A stretch of DNA of 64,000 nt from Candidula unifasciata (GCA_905116865.2 CAJHNH020006246.1:170001-234000); one strand, 5' to 3'. Shown: positions 1 to 10,720, counted from the first letter of the stretch. The notes: generated by a model from the sequence alone, not told the origin. Numbers and translations: made by a program.

Positions 1-105
1 TGATCGTTTAATCTGGAGGATAATGCTCGATTATGCTCAGTTTATCTTGCGATTTGCTTGTATGGATCGTGGATGTAATTGCACACCTTGCCTTGTCAAA
101 TTCAT

Positions 106-107
<2 letters not shown>

Positions 108-161
<54 letters not shown>

Positions 162-216
162 TCTCTCTCCCTCCCTCTTTCTCTCTCTCTCTCCCCCCTC
201 CCTCACTCCTTCTCCA
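108..216. repeat. (CT)n microsatellite
   Basis: About 50 CT units, nearly perfect at first and then broken by CCC and TTT interruptions. It abuts the LINE 3' end that follows. Confidence 0.97.
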
Positions 217-385
217 CGAACGAACTTTATTTTCAAAGGGTTACAAATTAGGCACGCAGGCCTGTCTTACATTCGGCCCTTCCAAACTCTCATCTTTCAC
301 ACAGCAGTTGTATTTCATTAATAAAGCATGTTATGTTCATGTAATAAAATGCATACTGTGAATGTCAAGTCAAAAACAAAAGCAT
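217..385 (-). mobile_element. CR1-like LINE 3' end
   Basis: Read on the minus strand this ends in AATAAAGTTCGTTCG, a short tandem tail like those of CR1/Jockey-group LINEs. The same 3' UTR recurs at 37700-37868 and 32528-32800; shared blocks include the complement of CACACAGCAGTTG and of ATGTTCATGTA. It is probably the 3' end of the reverse-transcriptase remnant at 2139-2820, separated from it by a TG-rich expansion. The family name is inferred from the tail and the reverse transcriptase. Confidence 0.7.
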
Positions 386-616
386 GGGTGGTAAAATATG
401 TGCGCGCGCTCGAACACATACACACGCAAACCCATTCACTCACACATACACACACTTAGGCATCCAATACACACACACACATCCACATACTTACGAACAT
501 GCACACACGTACACACACATACATACATACATACATACATACATACATACATACATACATACATACATACATACATACATACATACATACATGCATGCAT
601 GCATGCATGCATGCAT

Positions 617-708
<92 letters not shown>

Positions 709-2095
709 GCACACACACACACACATACACTCATACACACTGTCACCCACACAGACATGCGCTCTAAAACACACACGCATACAACCCAGACACATATAGA
801 CACACACAGCTACGCACCCACACACATACATGCACACACGTAGCCGCACAAAAAACCTATACAAACACACACGTCCGACGCACACAGACAAAAACCCACA
901 CAGACACACACACATACATACACACAAAAAGACCCATACAAGCACACACACTCACACAAACACACACGCATGCAGTCACAGTCACACACGTAGGCAGAGA
1001 AACACACAGATACACACACAAGCACGCATACAGTCAATCACGCACACATATACGCACACAGACATACAGGCAGACGCATAAACCAAAGCAAACAGAGACA
1101 CGCAGACATCGTATAAATAGATACACCGATAGAGACACACAGATGCACAGAAAGCCACACACACAGTCGCTCACAGCCACAGACACACACACAGACACAT
1201 AATGGCACACACACATACATATAAATACACTCACAGATGCACAGACACACACACAGACACACACGCGCAGGCGCACACACATTCTCAAAAAAGACACACA
1301 CAGATACCCACGAAGCCACACACACACACAGACAGACACACGCAGACATTATAAAATAGACACACCCATAGAGACTCACACGGGCACACACAGAGCCACA
1401 CACACAGACACGCGCAGCCACAAACAGACACAGATACACATGCAGCCACACACACACAGACACACCTACAGACACATAATGGCACACACACAGAGACACC
1501 AACGCACAAATACTCGCACAGACACACGCACACACATAGAGACACACGCACACATTATCAAAAAGACGAACACACAAGTACACACGAAGCAACACACAGA
1601 AACGCACAGCCACAGACACACGCAGGCATAGACACACAGACACACACGCAGAAACACCTACAGACACAACATAGATACACACAAACAGACAGACAGACAC
1701 ACACACACACAGAGACAAACACGCAGCCACGTCCAAACATATACACATACAAACATACACATAGACACACACCCACAGAAACACACGCAGCCATACATAC
1801 ATATACACAACACAGACTACACGCACGCAGACACGCATACATAAGCACATAAAAACGCTTATATAGACGAACCAACACAGACACGAACACAGACACCATA
1901 CAGACTGACACACAGACACACTCCCACACACAGAGACATACACTTAAACACACACAGACCCACAAGACATACAACACATTTATAGAGTTACCCATACATA
2001 CACTCATACATACATAAAATCATACATACACAAACACGCCTACACACGCATGCATGTCACACATATACGCATACATACATATCATACACACTGTA
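386..2095. repeat. 1.7-kb CA/TG-rich tract with compound microsatellites
   Basis: It begins with near-perfect arrays in series: (ACAT)n 517-590, (ATGC)n 591-617, (GCAC)n 617-652, (AC)n 651-694, (CG)n 694-710 and (AC)n to 724. From about 730 to 2095 it is a degenerate CA-rich sequence in which phrases such as CACACAGACACA recur. The long open frames on both strands are low-complexity artefacts (Cys/Val or His/Thr strings). Two other copies of the neighbouring LINE 3' UTR also run into CA-rich or AT-rich sequence, so this may be an expanded 3' UTR. Confidence 0.9.
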
Positions 2096-2138
2096 ATTAA
2101 TTATAAACTAGTAATGCGTTGTGGATTATTAACTACAT

Positions 2139-2820
2139 TTAAGGTGGCATATAATCACTGGTAATCATGAAATAAAAGAGTTTTCGGTTAAATGAGTAGG
2201 GACTCTTTGTAGTTTTCAGAACGAGTGGAAGATGGTTCCATAAATGGGCAGCAGAATATGCTAAACTTGTTTTAAATAAATCAATTCTGGGTTTAGGCAA
2301 ATCTAATAAACTTAGTCGCTTGCTATTCTTAGGATTAATTTGAATCAATCGGTCGATGTAATTTGGAGTATCTTTAGATAGGATTTGTGAATGTATTTGG
2401 CCTTATTAAAAATTAAACGTTTACTAAATGGTAGAAGTCTTAGATGTCCGTATAAAAGATTTTTCTCAACGTAGTTTCTATCGGAAACTAGGCGTAAGGC
2501 CCTATTTTGTAGAGAACTCAGCCGTTTGACATTAGATTTCGAGCAGCCATCCTAAATTGTGGAACAATAGTCAATATGCGTTTGAATGTAGGATACGTAA
2601 AATATTTTACTTGTATTTTCGTCCAGAAAGTGCTGAATTTTTCCAAGTTGATATACTTGTTGTGCTACTTTTTTGGTCATGGCATGAACATGGGAACTCC
2701 GAGTAAGATGGCTGTCAATTAAAACACCTAATGTTTTGTGTTCAACTACATTAACAATAGGTAGCTTGTCAATGAAGAGCTCAAGCGGTGGTTTGTGCAA
2801 AGCCAATGTTTGTAGCTTTT
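2139..2820 (-). pseudogene. CR1/Jockey-group LINE reverse transcriptase, C-terminal remnant
   Basis: The minus strand encodes the thumb and C-terminal part of a non-LTR reverse transcriptase. Visible motifs are LGVLIDSHLT, then FYVSYIQTHIDYCSTI, then RALRLVSDRN, and near the end AAHLWNHLP, the usual order in CR1/Jockey ORF2 proteins. About 225 codons can be followed in three blocks: 2552-2820, a shifted block to a stop near 2349, and 2139-2348. There is a frameshift near 2556. The endonuclease and catalytic palm (FADD-type motif) are absent, so this is a 5'-truncated dead copy. The 3' UTR probably continues through the TG-rich tract to 217. Confidence 0.85.
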
Positions 2821-2870
2821 GCGTGCCTAATTTGTAACCCTTTGAAAATAAAGTTCGTTCGTTCGTTCTT
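2821..2870 (+). mobile_element. Short inverted LINE 3' end
   Basis: GCGTGCCTAATTTGTAACCC followed by an AATAAAGTTCGTTCG tail is the same 3' terminus as at 217-265, but in the opposite orientation and directly joined to the 5' break of the reverse-transcriptase remnant. It is either a very short separate insertion or a rearranged end. Confidence 0.75.
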
Positions 2871-4130
2871 TCCACGAAACACACTTCCATTTCATTGTTG
2901 CAAGATGGAACCTGATTTTGAACAACTCTACCTAGCTTCCAGCAATGTGCATCGTGTACGGATCGAGCATATAATAATGATAGGCGCAATTGTGGTGCGC
3001 ATATCTCCGACCATGTTTACCACCATATCACTCCAATCTCCCCCCCCCCCCCACACACACACACACCACGCTCCCCTCCCCAACATTCGTTCCCATAGTG
3101 GAACCTTATCTAGAACTATTCTGCTAAGCTTATTGAGCATTGTTATGAATCGAAGATAGGATGACTCGAGCAGACCAGGTCTAGAAACAAATGACCTTTA
3201 ATCTTTAATAGCCTTATCAGTCAGTCGACTTTTCCGACATATTGGATCGGAAGTTAAAAAAAAACTGTTTTTACCCCCCCCCCCCCCCTTTCCCCCTTCT
3301 CCCCCCACCCCAATCCGAGCAGAATTTGTTTCAAAATAACCAATCTAAGAACCACGTACACTGAAGAGATGTGGTTACTAAGATTGTTAATTTAGTCGGA
3401 GTTTATCAACTATAGACTCGTATCTATGCATACTGCTCCCTTGGGCCCATCGTCACCCTGATGGGTCGTATTATTTTAAATAAGTTTTACATTACAATCG
3501 GTTCCCCGCACATACACATTGTCTCTGTGACTCATCAGCATATCCCAACTCAGCGTTTTCTCTGAAAGTAACTCAACATTTGGGAAAATAAAAATTACCC
3601 ACTCCCACACCATGTATATCTATCTAGCTATCTTATTTTCTTTCTTTCTTGCCATTTTTAAATCCCCATACGCAATGAGTGTTTAACGCCTTTAATTTCA
3701 TCATTGTAGCGTCTTATTTCTTCGATCAGTTCATTTTTTGCTGTCCCTTCCTTTAACCACGCGTCTGTTCTACACTATACAACGTGTTAATAATTGTTGG
3801 TTATGTGGTCTCAGCGCGTTTATTCTCCCCCAGTTGCCAGTTTATAACATTAGCACACATTGAAAGTACACACCAGGGGCGCCGCAATCTGGGCGCCCAG
3901 GAACCTTAGGGCCTCCCTTCTACCCACCTCCTCTAGAAAATCTGTTACAAGGGGACTAAGTTGATAGATGTTTAAAAAAAATATTTCTTGATTCATTTTA
4001 TATAATATCAACGTTTTTATATGCCATTGGAAACATACTAATATATTTATTGCACACTTAAATAGGCATCAAGCACTTTGAGCTTTCATCCCTTCCGCCC
4101 CTAGAAACTTGTAAACGGACTGATCGCCCC
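2871..4130. other. Unassigned intergenic sequence
   Basis: No gene seen. It holds short poly-C runs (3041-3052, 3275-3290) and a short CA run. The rest is AT-rich and shows no recognisable repeat family. Confidence 0.6.
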
Positions 4131-4400
4131 CCATGCCCCCCCCCTCCGCAAGGATTTCTTTGTGGCGAAGTCACACGCATGCGCGCGCGCACACGCCGGT
4201 GCGCTTACAGTCATGCGCCCACGCACACACCCTGTTGGATTCCCTCGCCAATTCGGTGTCATCTAACAACAACGGTGATTACGAACGCTCCGTGACAGCT
4301 GACAGCACAGTCAACCATCAGAGAGCACGGTATGGGGGAGGGGGGGGGGGAGAGAAACACTCCAACACTGTGTACACACATATACACATACACTAACATG
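4131..4400. repeat. CA/CG-rich low-complexity stretch
   Basis: Imperfect CACACG and GCGCGC runs around 4170-4235 and CA runs near 4372-4393, with a G-run at 4334-4351. No coding signal. Confidence 0.7.
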
Positions 4401-5315
4401 CCATGTGTTGATTTCCCACAGATGCCTTGCCACACTGACACACCTAACCCGGCATTTCGGCTAACTGCTGTCCTGTGATTTCTGTATTGATTGCGCCTTT
4501 AACACACCTCCTGTGTTATTTGCTTTAGTCATGAAGCTTATTATTCCTTGAGAATTAAATTTTATAGATCTGGCTGGCTGGCTTACAATTTACCTACAAT
4601 GCGCAAATGAATGGTTGAAACCGATTGTTCAGTCACTTAATTAACAGGTTGCAGCAGTCTGCAAGGCTCGGCTCCTCTGTCTTAGCAATGGGATTTCTAT
4701 AGACTTATAGTTTTGTTTAATCGTTTCACCTGCTTTATTTAGGGTGATTTTGAATATATGTTTCTGCATGTTGTTGATGTGCTACGTTTTGGTTGATATC
4801 GACTAGAGGAGATGGTATTTCCCCCAGTGGCTTTGGAGTGGCCAGCTCTGCTGGCCATTGCTGTTAATGGGATTTTGTTGTTGTTGAAAAACCCAGCTAA
4901 GCTGAACAAAAACAATATATAGGTAAAGAACACACCAAAAAAAACAAACACAAAAAAACAAAAAAAAACAAAAAAAAAAAAATTTTTTTTTTAAAACCCA
5001 GGTTGTTAAAAAGTTCTTTATAGTTACGAATCGAAACATTTATCCACTTTTGTATAAGGATTTTTTTTTTTTTTTTTTGGAAAACCCAGATTTAAAAACT
5101 TAAACTCAAGGCGTCAAATAAAAACCCAGATCTGGGGGTAAAAACCAATCATTGGCAGCCCTGCTGCTGGCTAATATTTAAAAAAGGATTGACTGAAGTC
5201 GAACTGATCCGTTTGGGACATTTCTGTCTTTCCCGATGATGGTGTGATACTTTGCTGTCGGGAGATCTCGGGATCTCATTGATGACAATGGCGAGTGCCA
5301 CTAGCAAATCAAGGA
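4401..5315. other. Unassigned AT-rich sequence
   Basis: No gene seen. There are A-rich tracts at 4938-4980 and T runs near 5062-5079, which look like degenerate retroposon tails. Confidence 0.55.
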
Positions 5316-5500
5316 CTCCTTTCCACGCCTTCAGGTGTATTGGGCATATAGATCTAGACCTCTATTTTATAGACCAATCGGCATTCGGTGGGTAATGTGG
5401 TCAGTGTTACGCCGGCCGCTTCTACTTCCCAGGACTGTACCTGGTACCCATTTAAGGCTGGGTCCACCTGGGAGCCAAGGTGACTTTAAAAAAAAAAATA
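5316..5500 (-). mobile_element. Family C SINE-like repeat
   Basis: Reverse copy of the repeat at 60156-60425. Landmarks on the plus strand are TCAGGTGTATTGGGCATATA, ACGCCGGCCGCTTCTACTT and CCATTTAAGGCTGGGTCCAC. The tRNA-like head is missing. Other copies lie at 20078, 25622, 31455, 45950, 48655 and 52900. Confidence 0.75.
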
Positions 5501-5615
5501 TAAGGTCTGGCTACAGCTACTACCCAAAGCCTGTTATTAGTGCTTTTACACTGACAGTGTAGTGGATGGAGTCCTAGGGCTCGGGCCCGCTAATTGTGGT
5601 TTTAGTCAATGTTTT

Positions 5616-5619
<4 letters not shown>

Positions 5620-5689
<70 letters not shown>

Positions 5690-5712
5690 AATAGAAAGAA
5701 AGAAAGAGAGGG
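5620..5712. repeat. (GA)n microsatellite
   Basis: About 33 perfect GA units, then GAAA variants. The flank 5713-6160 holds G and C runs and nothing else recognisable. Confidence 0.97.
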
Positions 5713-6160
5713 GTTGGGGGGGGGGGCACGCTGAATTCCACAATCAACACCATATTTCATGCCCACAATGCGTGAACAATCACGATTCATTATTTCACAC
5801 GTTTATCAGTCTTGGATGAGGTCTGTGTTCTTGTTAGGGTTTTGCTATTTGCAAGGCTTCTATGTATTTGTCTTCGGTTTAAAAAAGAAATATTCTTTTA
5901 TCTCCCCCCCCCCCCTTCCCCCTCCCCACCCCAACTCCAGTCCTGTCTACGTTTTCAAGTTTTTCTTTCATCCGTCGTGACTGAGCGTTCGCGTCTAATT
6001 TCTGCGATTATTACATGCTTCTTAAAAAAACTTCCTCTTTGGGGGTTTTTCCCGGTCTGTAATGGCACATTACTGCAAACACTAAATTTCTGCTTATAAG
6101 AGAATATTAAATCGACATTACTTTAAACCTCTTCCCCCTCCCACCCGAATCTTTTTTTTT

Positions 6161-6537
6161 CCCTATGGTTTTTATTTTATATTTGTACAATGCAGATAAA
6201 TGGTGGATGTTATTTTCCCTATGGTTTTTATTTTATATTTGTACAATGCAGATGAATGGTGGATGTTTTTTCCCTATGGTTTTTATTTTATATTTGTACA
6301 ATGCAGATGAATGGTGGATGTTTTTTTTATTTTATGTTTGTACAATGCAGATGAATGGTGGATGTTATTTTTTTCCTATGGTTTTTATTTTATATTTGTA
6401 CAATGCAGATGGATGGTGGATGTTTTTTCCCTATGGTTTTTTTTTTATATTTGTACAATGCAGATGAATGGTGGATGTTTTTTCCCCCTATGGTTTTTAT
6501 TTTATATTTGTACAATGCAGATGAATGGTGGATGTAT
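6161..6537 (+). repeat. Minisatellite, 7 units of about 55 bp
   Basis: The unit runs from CCCTATGGTTTTTATTTTAT through TTGTACAATGCAGATGAATG to GTGGATGTTTTT. Starts at 6161, 6217 and 6272 give 56- and 55-bp spacing; later units vary by T-run length, and unit 4 has lost the CCCTATGG segment. Length differences move the frame from unit to unit, so the repeated translated peptide is not a real protein repeat. Confidence 0.97.
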
Positions 6538-6654
6538 AAGAATTGTAACTGGCTGAAATATCAAATGTCACAACACCGAATTACTATATGTTTATGTTAA
6601 AACTGGACAACCAGATTGACTAACAGCTTTAAGAAAGAGGCAGTCGGTGTTTTT

Positions 6655-6870
6655 CGGTCAGTTGATGAGAAGAGAGACTGGAGAACATCATGATGACTGG
6701 AAAGGTCACCGACAGAAGAGGCAGGTGAAGAGTGACTATATTTGACAGCCAGAAGCAGTAACATGGAGCAGTTCTATCAGTCAGTGGAATTGATATCTAA
6801 ATACCAAGAATCCAGATTTGCGGATATTCGTGAGCTGGTACGCCGCCCGGTGGGACACATGATGGTGATG
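6655..6870 (+). pseudogene. Non-LTR retrotransposon ORF2, extreme C-terminus
   Basis: In the plus frame LENIMMTGKVTDRRGR is readable, then broken by a stop, with QSVELISKYQES and RRPVGHMM in shifted frames. This matches the arginine-rich C-terminal tail seen in many metazoan RTE/L1-like ORF2 proteins (GxVxGRRxRGRxR type). Only the last 70 or so codons remain, with frameshifts. It ends close to a (GT)n tract. Confidence 0.65.
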
Positions 6871-6884
6871 TTGAAACGAAAACT

Positions 6885-6912
6885 ATGTGTGTGTGTGTGT
6901 GTGTGTGTGTGT
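6885..6912. repeat. (GT)n microsatellite
   Basis: Fourteen GT units just downstream of the LINE remnant. The 400 bases after it (6913-7311) hold only a G-run at 7065-7075. Confidence 0.95.
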
Positions 6913-7319
6913 CTTAGTCTCACTACATGATGGAATGTGTTTTGTTTATTTACTGATATAGATGTATGTATTGGTCTGCCATTTGTTTGAAATGTACTTG
7001 CGTGTATTTGTTGTGGTGTTCAACATGTGGGTTCTGGTGCCCCAAACGGGGCAAGAAGTGGGGAGGGGGGGGGGGAAGCTCATTAGTTCCGTAAACCTGA
7101 AAGACCAGAGTTCGTGTAGCAAGTCGAATTGTTTTTTTATTGTGACAAGGGTATGAGCGTCGTATGGTTTAGAAACAACACACATTACCGAACTTTATAT
7201 TGCTATGTAAACCCATACAACAAGCAATAAATTCTAGGATTCGGTTTGTGACGTTTTGGAGAGGATATGCAGCCATGTCCCATTATATAAGTATCACATG
7301 CAGACATGTTCTTTTATAC

Positions 7320-7529
7320 CTGCGGTTCTCAACCTGTGGGTCGCGACTTTTTTGGTGGGTAGGGGGTGGGGGTCGGACGACCCTTTCACAGGGGTCGCCT
7401 GAGACCGTCGGAAAACACATATTCAATCAAGCTGTGACATGTAGTAGCGAAAGTTAGTGTGTGGTTGGGGGTCGCAACATCAGGAACTGTATTAAAGGGT
7501 CACGGCATTATGGAGGTTGAGAGCCACTG
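7320..7529 (+). mobile_element. SPIN-like non-autonomous hAT transposon
   Basis: The left end GCGGTTCTCAACCTGTGGGT is mirrored by the right end GAGGTTGAGAGCCACTG, and the inside holds CCCTTTCACAGGGGTCGCCT and GTCGGAAAACACATATT. From memory this is the layout of SPIN-type hAT elements. The flanking 8-mers TTTTATAC (7312-7319) and ACTTATAC (7530-7537) agree at 6 of 8 positions, as expected of an aged hAT target-site duplication. At 210 bp it is far too short to encode a transposase. Confidence 0.85.
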
Positions 7530-8149
7530 ACTTATACGTTCGTGGCCACAGTCATACATAACTATGCCTGTCTGAAAAAGCCATATACGTTTTATAAAAT
7601 ATTTTAGACTCCACGAAAGTTTTATGGCGGCAGGATATTTACAGCAGGTCATCGGCTCTGCCTGTACCCGGCAATTTAAAACTTATTCTTTCTTAAACAA
7701 CTTTACACTTATAATGAGTGGGTTCAAAGAAGCTCAGATGACAGCATCTCTGAAAACGACGGAGAATCGCCGACCATGGTAGGGATGGGAAGACAAGAGT
7801 CAGGAAGACAGCCAACCAGGGTGACCCCGGAGTTCGCTGGGAAGAACACCCGACAGTCCCTGACTTAGAGACGATTGGAATGGAACAAAGCCGGAGAAAA
7901 AAAAAAAGAAAACTGCTGACATAGAAGGTTGGTGATCTATGTGGCTAACGTTTACACCCCAAGGTAGTAGAGTTTCGACTGAGTAAGTGAGCAAGCAACA
8001 GGAATAGAGTAGGTTCGTGTGACAACAACTGGTTGAGACACAATCTGATCAATAAAGTGTAATACATAGGTAAAGTGATTGTGAATGAGTTCATTTAGTC
8101 TCAGAAGTGTTATTTTAACTTTTTATGTTCTAATTAGGTCTTTTTAAAA
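7530..8149. other. Unassigned sequence
   Basis: No gene or repeat recognised. The phrase AGACAAGAGTCAGGAAGAC at 7792-7811 has a near match at 34780-34800, which may be another old dispersed repeat. Confidence 0.45.
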
Positions 8150-8440
8150 ATGATTTGACCTAAAGGGGTTACCATTAAAACTATAGGACACAAAAAGTTC
8201 AAGTAAAAACATGCGTCTCTCTATATTCTATTACGTTACTGTCATAGCTAACAAATGATTGGGCTTAGAGGTTAAGATGTTGAAAATAAGAGACACAACA
8301 AGTTAAAGAACAACAGATACGTGCTGTTTTAACCGGTTCAATCCTATATTCCTACTGTGATTAACAAATGATTGGATATAAAAGGGTTAAACTGTTAAAA
8401 ATATGAGATAGAAAGAAAAAATAGTCGAAAACACGAGTGG
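8150..8440 (+). repeat. Degenerate tandem repeat, about 3 units near 110 bp
   Basis: AACAAATGATTGG followed by GGTTAA and a TGTTAAAAATATGAGA-like string recurs near 8250 and 8367, with a weaker unit around 8150. Divergence is high and unit borders are uncertain. Confidence 0.5.
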
Positions 8441-8471
8441 GCTAAAAGTTTAGTCTTAATTGCACAAGGTT

Positions 8472-8700
8472 TTACTCGTTCTTTCTCCGTAGAATGACAG
8501 CGAGCCTGTCGAGAGCGTCGCACAGAGCACTAGCTCCGTAGATCCGGCGATGATCCTCGCTGATCTCTGTAAAAACTGCTTTCGTGTGAAGATAACCATG
8601 CAGTTTGTGAAGCGAACCAACGATTCTCAGAACGCGAGGCAGACGGCTTGACCATTTTACCACCGAGGCCGCTGATTTAACTGGATTGATGTTCTCATAA
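8472..8700 (-). mobile_element. tRNA-derived SINE head with a chance open frame
   Basis: On the minus strand 8672-8605 reads GCCTCGGTGGTAAAATGGTC, then GCCTCGCGTTC, then GTTGGTTCGCTTCAC. This resembles a tRNA with an A box (TGGTAAAATGG) and a B box (GGTTCGCTTC). The 75-codon open frame over the same span (containing LHKLHGYLHTKAVF) matches nothing I know and is probably incidental, because it runs through the promoter boxes. Confidence 0.55.
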
Positions 8701-8812
8701 CGACAAGATGGGAGGTGTTGTTTTAATAAAAGAATTCAGTGTTAGTAGAGTGCAGTAGACGCGTGGTCCAGTTGACTTGTACAAAAAAAAAAAAAAACCG
8801 TATCATCTGGAA

Positions 8813-9171
8813 CAGTGTTTTTCAACCCGTGGGTCGCGGCACACAAGATCAGATTGTTGTTCTTTAGTTGTTGACTACCTTTTTGTGTGAAAAATTTATC
8901 AGCTATGTCATAATGAGAACCAACGGGAGGAATAGAGTGGATGTTATTGCAAAGCTTCCTCTCCGAGAACAACGCCTAGACCTTGTGTAAAAGATTTTCC
9001 ACTTCCAGCCTCTGGTCAGCACTAATTTTTTGACATCGGATTTATCGAATCAACTCTTCAACATTTTTGTTGTTTTATTGTGTTTCTACTTTTGTTAGAT
9101 GTCACTGGGGCCGCGAAAAAATGTCCCCCGTATTTCTGGGCCACGGGTGTATCAAGTTTTGAGAAACACTG
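8813..9171 (+). mobile_element. hAT non-autonomous element, CAGTG ends, 359 bp
   Basis: The left end CAGTGTTTTTCAACCCGTGG and right end AAGTTTTGAGAAACACTG are imperfect inverted repeats of the Charlie-like hAT kind. The flanking 8-mers ATCTGGAA (8805-8812) and GTCTAGAA (9172-9179) match at 6 of 8 and fit the hAT preference for nTCTAGAn. The interior is unique in this window. No transposase is encoded. Confidence 0.75.
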
Positions 9172-9945
9172 GTCTAGAATCACCCCACTGATTTTACAAC
9201 ACATGTTCAAATACACTTCTGCAAAATGTTGTTATTTTATGTCGAATTTTCTGCACTTTCCCCCTGTGAAGCAGCTCCCAAACGTTCATGTCGCGACAAG
9301 CTTTTGACCGCCGTCTGTTTTGTTTGCTGTTGTCATTGCCAACGGAGAAAGTGTTTAGAAAGTCAAACTGATTCAAAAACGTTTTGTAAACTGCTGTTAG
9401 TGACATTGAAAGCAGTGTCTGGGTGCAGATAGTCGATAGATAAAGCGTCTGCTGCTGCCTTTGTTAATTTTTGATATCGCTGTTTACACCAAACGCAGTT
9501 TTGTTCAAGGTTTTATATTTGGTGTAGGGCATACACACACAGATTTTAGCGTATTGCTTTTAGAGATCTAAGCGTCTAAAGGGAAGTTTACTGACACTGA
9601 CACATTTTATTCTGGCTAAAACGAAACGTCGTTTTTGGTGGGAGCTAAACAAATATCGGCGAATACAGAGTTGAGTTAAAAAAAAAAAAAGGTGCTGTCA
9701 GTGGATTGGGTATGCATTGAGAAAACCGGATACTAGTATAACTGGAATGTCCTAGCACTGAAATACCGCGAGGCAAAGAAATAATGGGATCTGGACACAC
9801 AATCACGATAGGAGACCTAAATACTGAGCTGGAAAAGATGGAACAGATACTGGTTAAGCATAGGATAGTATGTCTTTGACGCAAGTTGGTTGATGGCCTG
9901 TACTGTGTAGCAGTCTTTACAATCTAGTGGTCTGCGGAGCCTTTA
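9172..9945. other. Unassigned sequence
   Basis: No gene or repeat recognised; a poly-A run lies at 9677-9689. Confidence 0.5.
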
Positions 9946-10112
9946 AAGATAAGGTATAAAATCGAACGAAAAGTATATTGGCAAGCTTCACAGTATAACA
10001 AATACAAACACAACGTGAACGTTGCGGCTATTGAGCCTTCATCAGCACATACACAAATCAAAGAAAACCACAATAATTCACAAAATCACTTAGCTGGTAT
10101 CTCGAAGATAAG
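9946..10112 (-). repeat. Dispersed repeat with hammerhead-like core
   Basis: This segment closely matches 60517-60675 (shared phrases GAACGAAAAGTATATT, GCAAGCTTCACA, GCGGCTATTGAGCCTTCATC, CACAAAATCACTTA). On the minus strand it contains CTGATGA (complement of 10039-10045), a GGCT-CAAT-AGCC hairpin, GCAAC, and an ACG-TTCA-CGT mini-hairpin. That order resembles a hammerhead ribozyme with a short helix III, as found in Penelope-like elements, but the essential GAAAC reads GCAAC. The element class is not established. Confidence 0.6.
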
Positions 10113-10376
10113 AAGGGTTTTAACTAATTATGAAGCAGTGTTCTTTTCAGTAATAATGGGTAGAAGAAGACAGAACTAATTGTGAAGCACTGTTCTGTTG
10201 AGTACTAAATACAGAAGAGAACAGCACTAATTATGAAGCACTGTTATACTGAGTACTCAAGGGTAGAAGAAAACAAAACTAATTTTGAAGCTTTGTTCCA
10301 CTAAATACTAAAGGGTAAAACTAATTATGAAACACTGTTCTTCTGGATACTAAAGGGCATAAGAAAACAAAGCAAG
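10113..10376 (+). repeat. Tandem repeat, about 5 units of 45-60 bp
   Basis: The phrase ACTAATTATGAAGCACTGTT followed by GAGTACTAAAGGGTAGAAGA recurs from about 10121 to 10376 with 10-20% divergence. It directly follows the dispersed repeat at 9946-10112. Confidence 0.85.
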
Positions 10377-10496
10377 CTAAGGGTTTTAGGTACGAGGGAA
10401 AATACCTGGGAAGCAAATGTCACGGGGACAGAAATAGGAAAATGTGCGAAAAATTATTTTACCCTACGTGCTTGAAAACACTTAAAGAAACAAACG

Positions 10497-10720
10497 CATT
10501 TCTTCTGGTGGAAAGTTCTGATTGTCTATTTTGGAGTTTGTTCTTGTTTAAAAACTTGAGATTTGCAAGCACATCCGTTCCACACATCTGGGTTTTTTGT
10601 TTGCAAATTGTAGGTTATTTTCCTCTCGGGCAGATGCACTTCCAATGCACACAAAAAAAATATCACTAATTAGTCGCCTTGTACGACATGCTTGTTGAGG
10701 GGCAGTGGGTCCACCCCCCC
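10497..10720 (+). mobile_element. Family B SINE-like repeat
   Basis: Diverged copy: GGTGGAAAGTTCTGATTGTC, GCACATCCGTTCCACACATC and ATTAGTCGCCTTGTACGACA are recognisable in the family order. The core differs from other copies (TCGCC where they have TCGAC). A C-run follows at 10712-10722. Confidence 0.75.

Noticed and set aside
384..2007. Overlapping His/Thr and Cys/Val-rich open frames, up to 301 codons
   Set aside because: Low-complexity artefacts of CA/TG repeats in every frame and on both strands.
8472..8663. 63-codon minus-strand frame as a small protein
   Set aside because: It overlaps A- and B-box-like sequences of a tRNA-derived SINE head.
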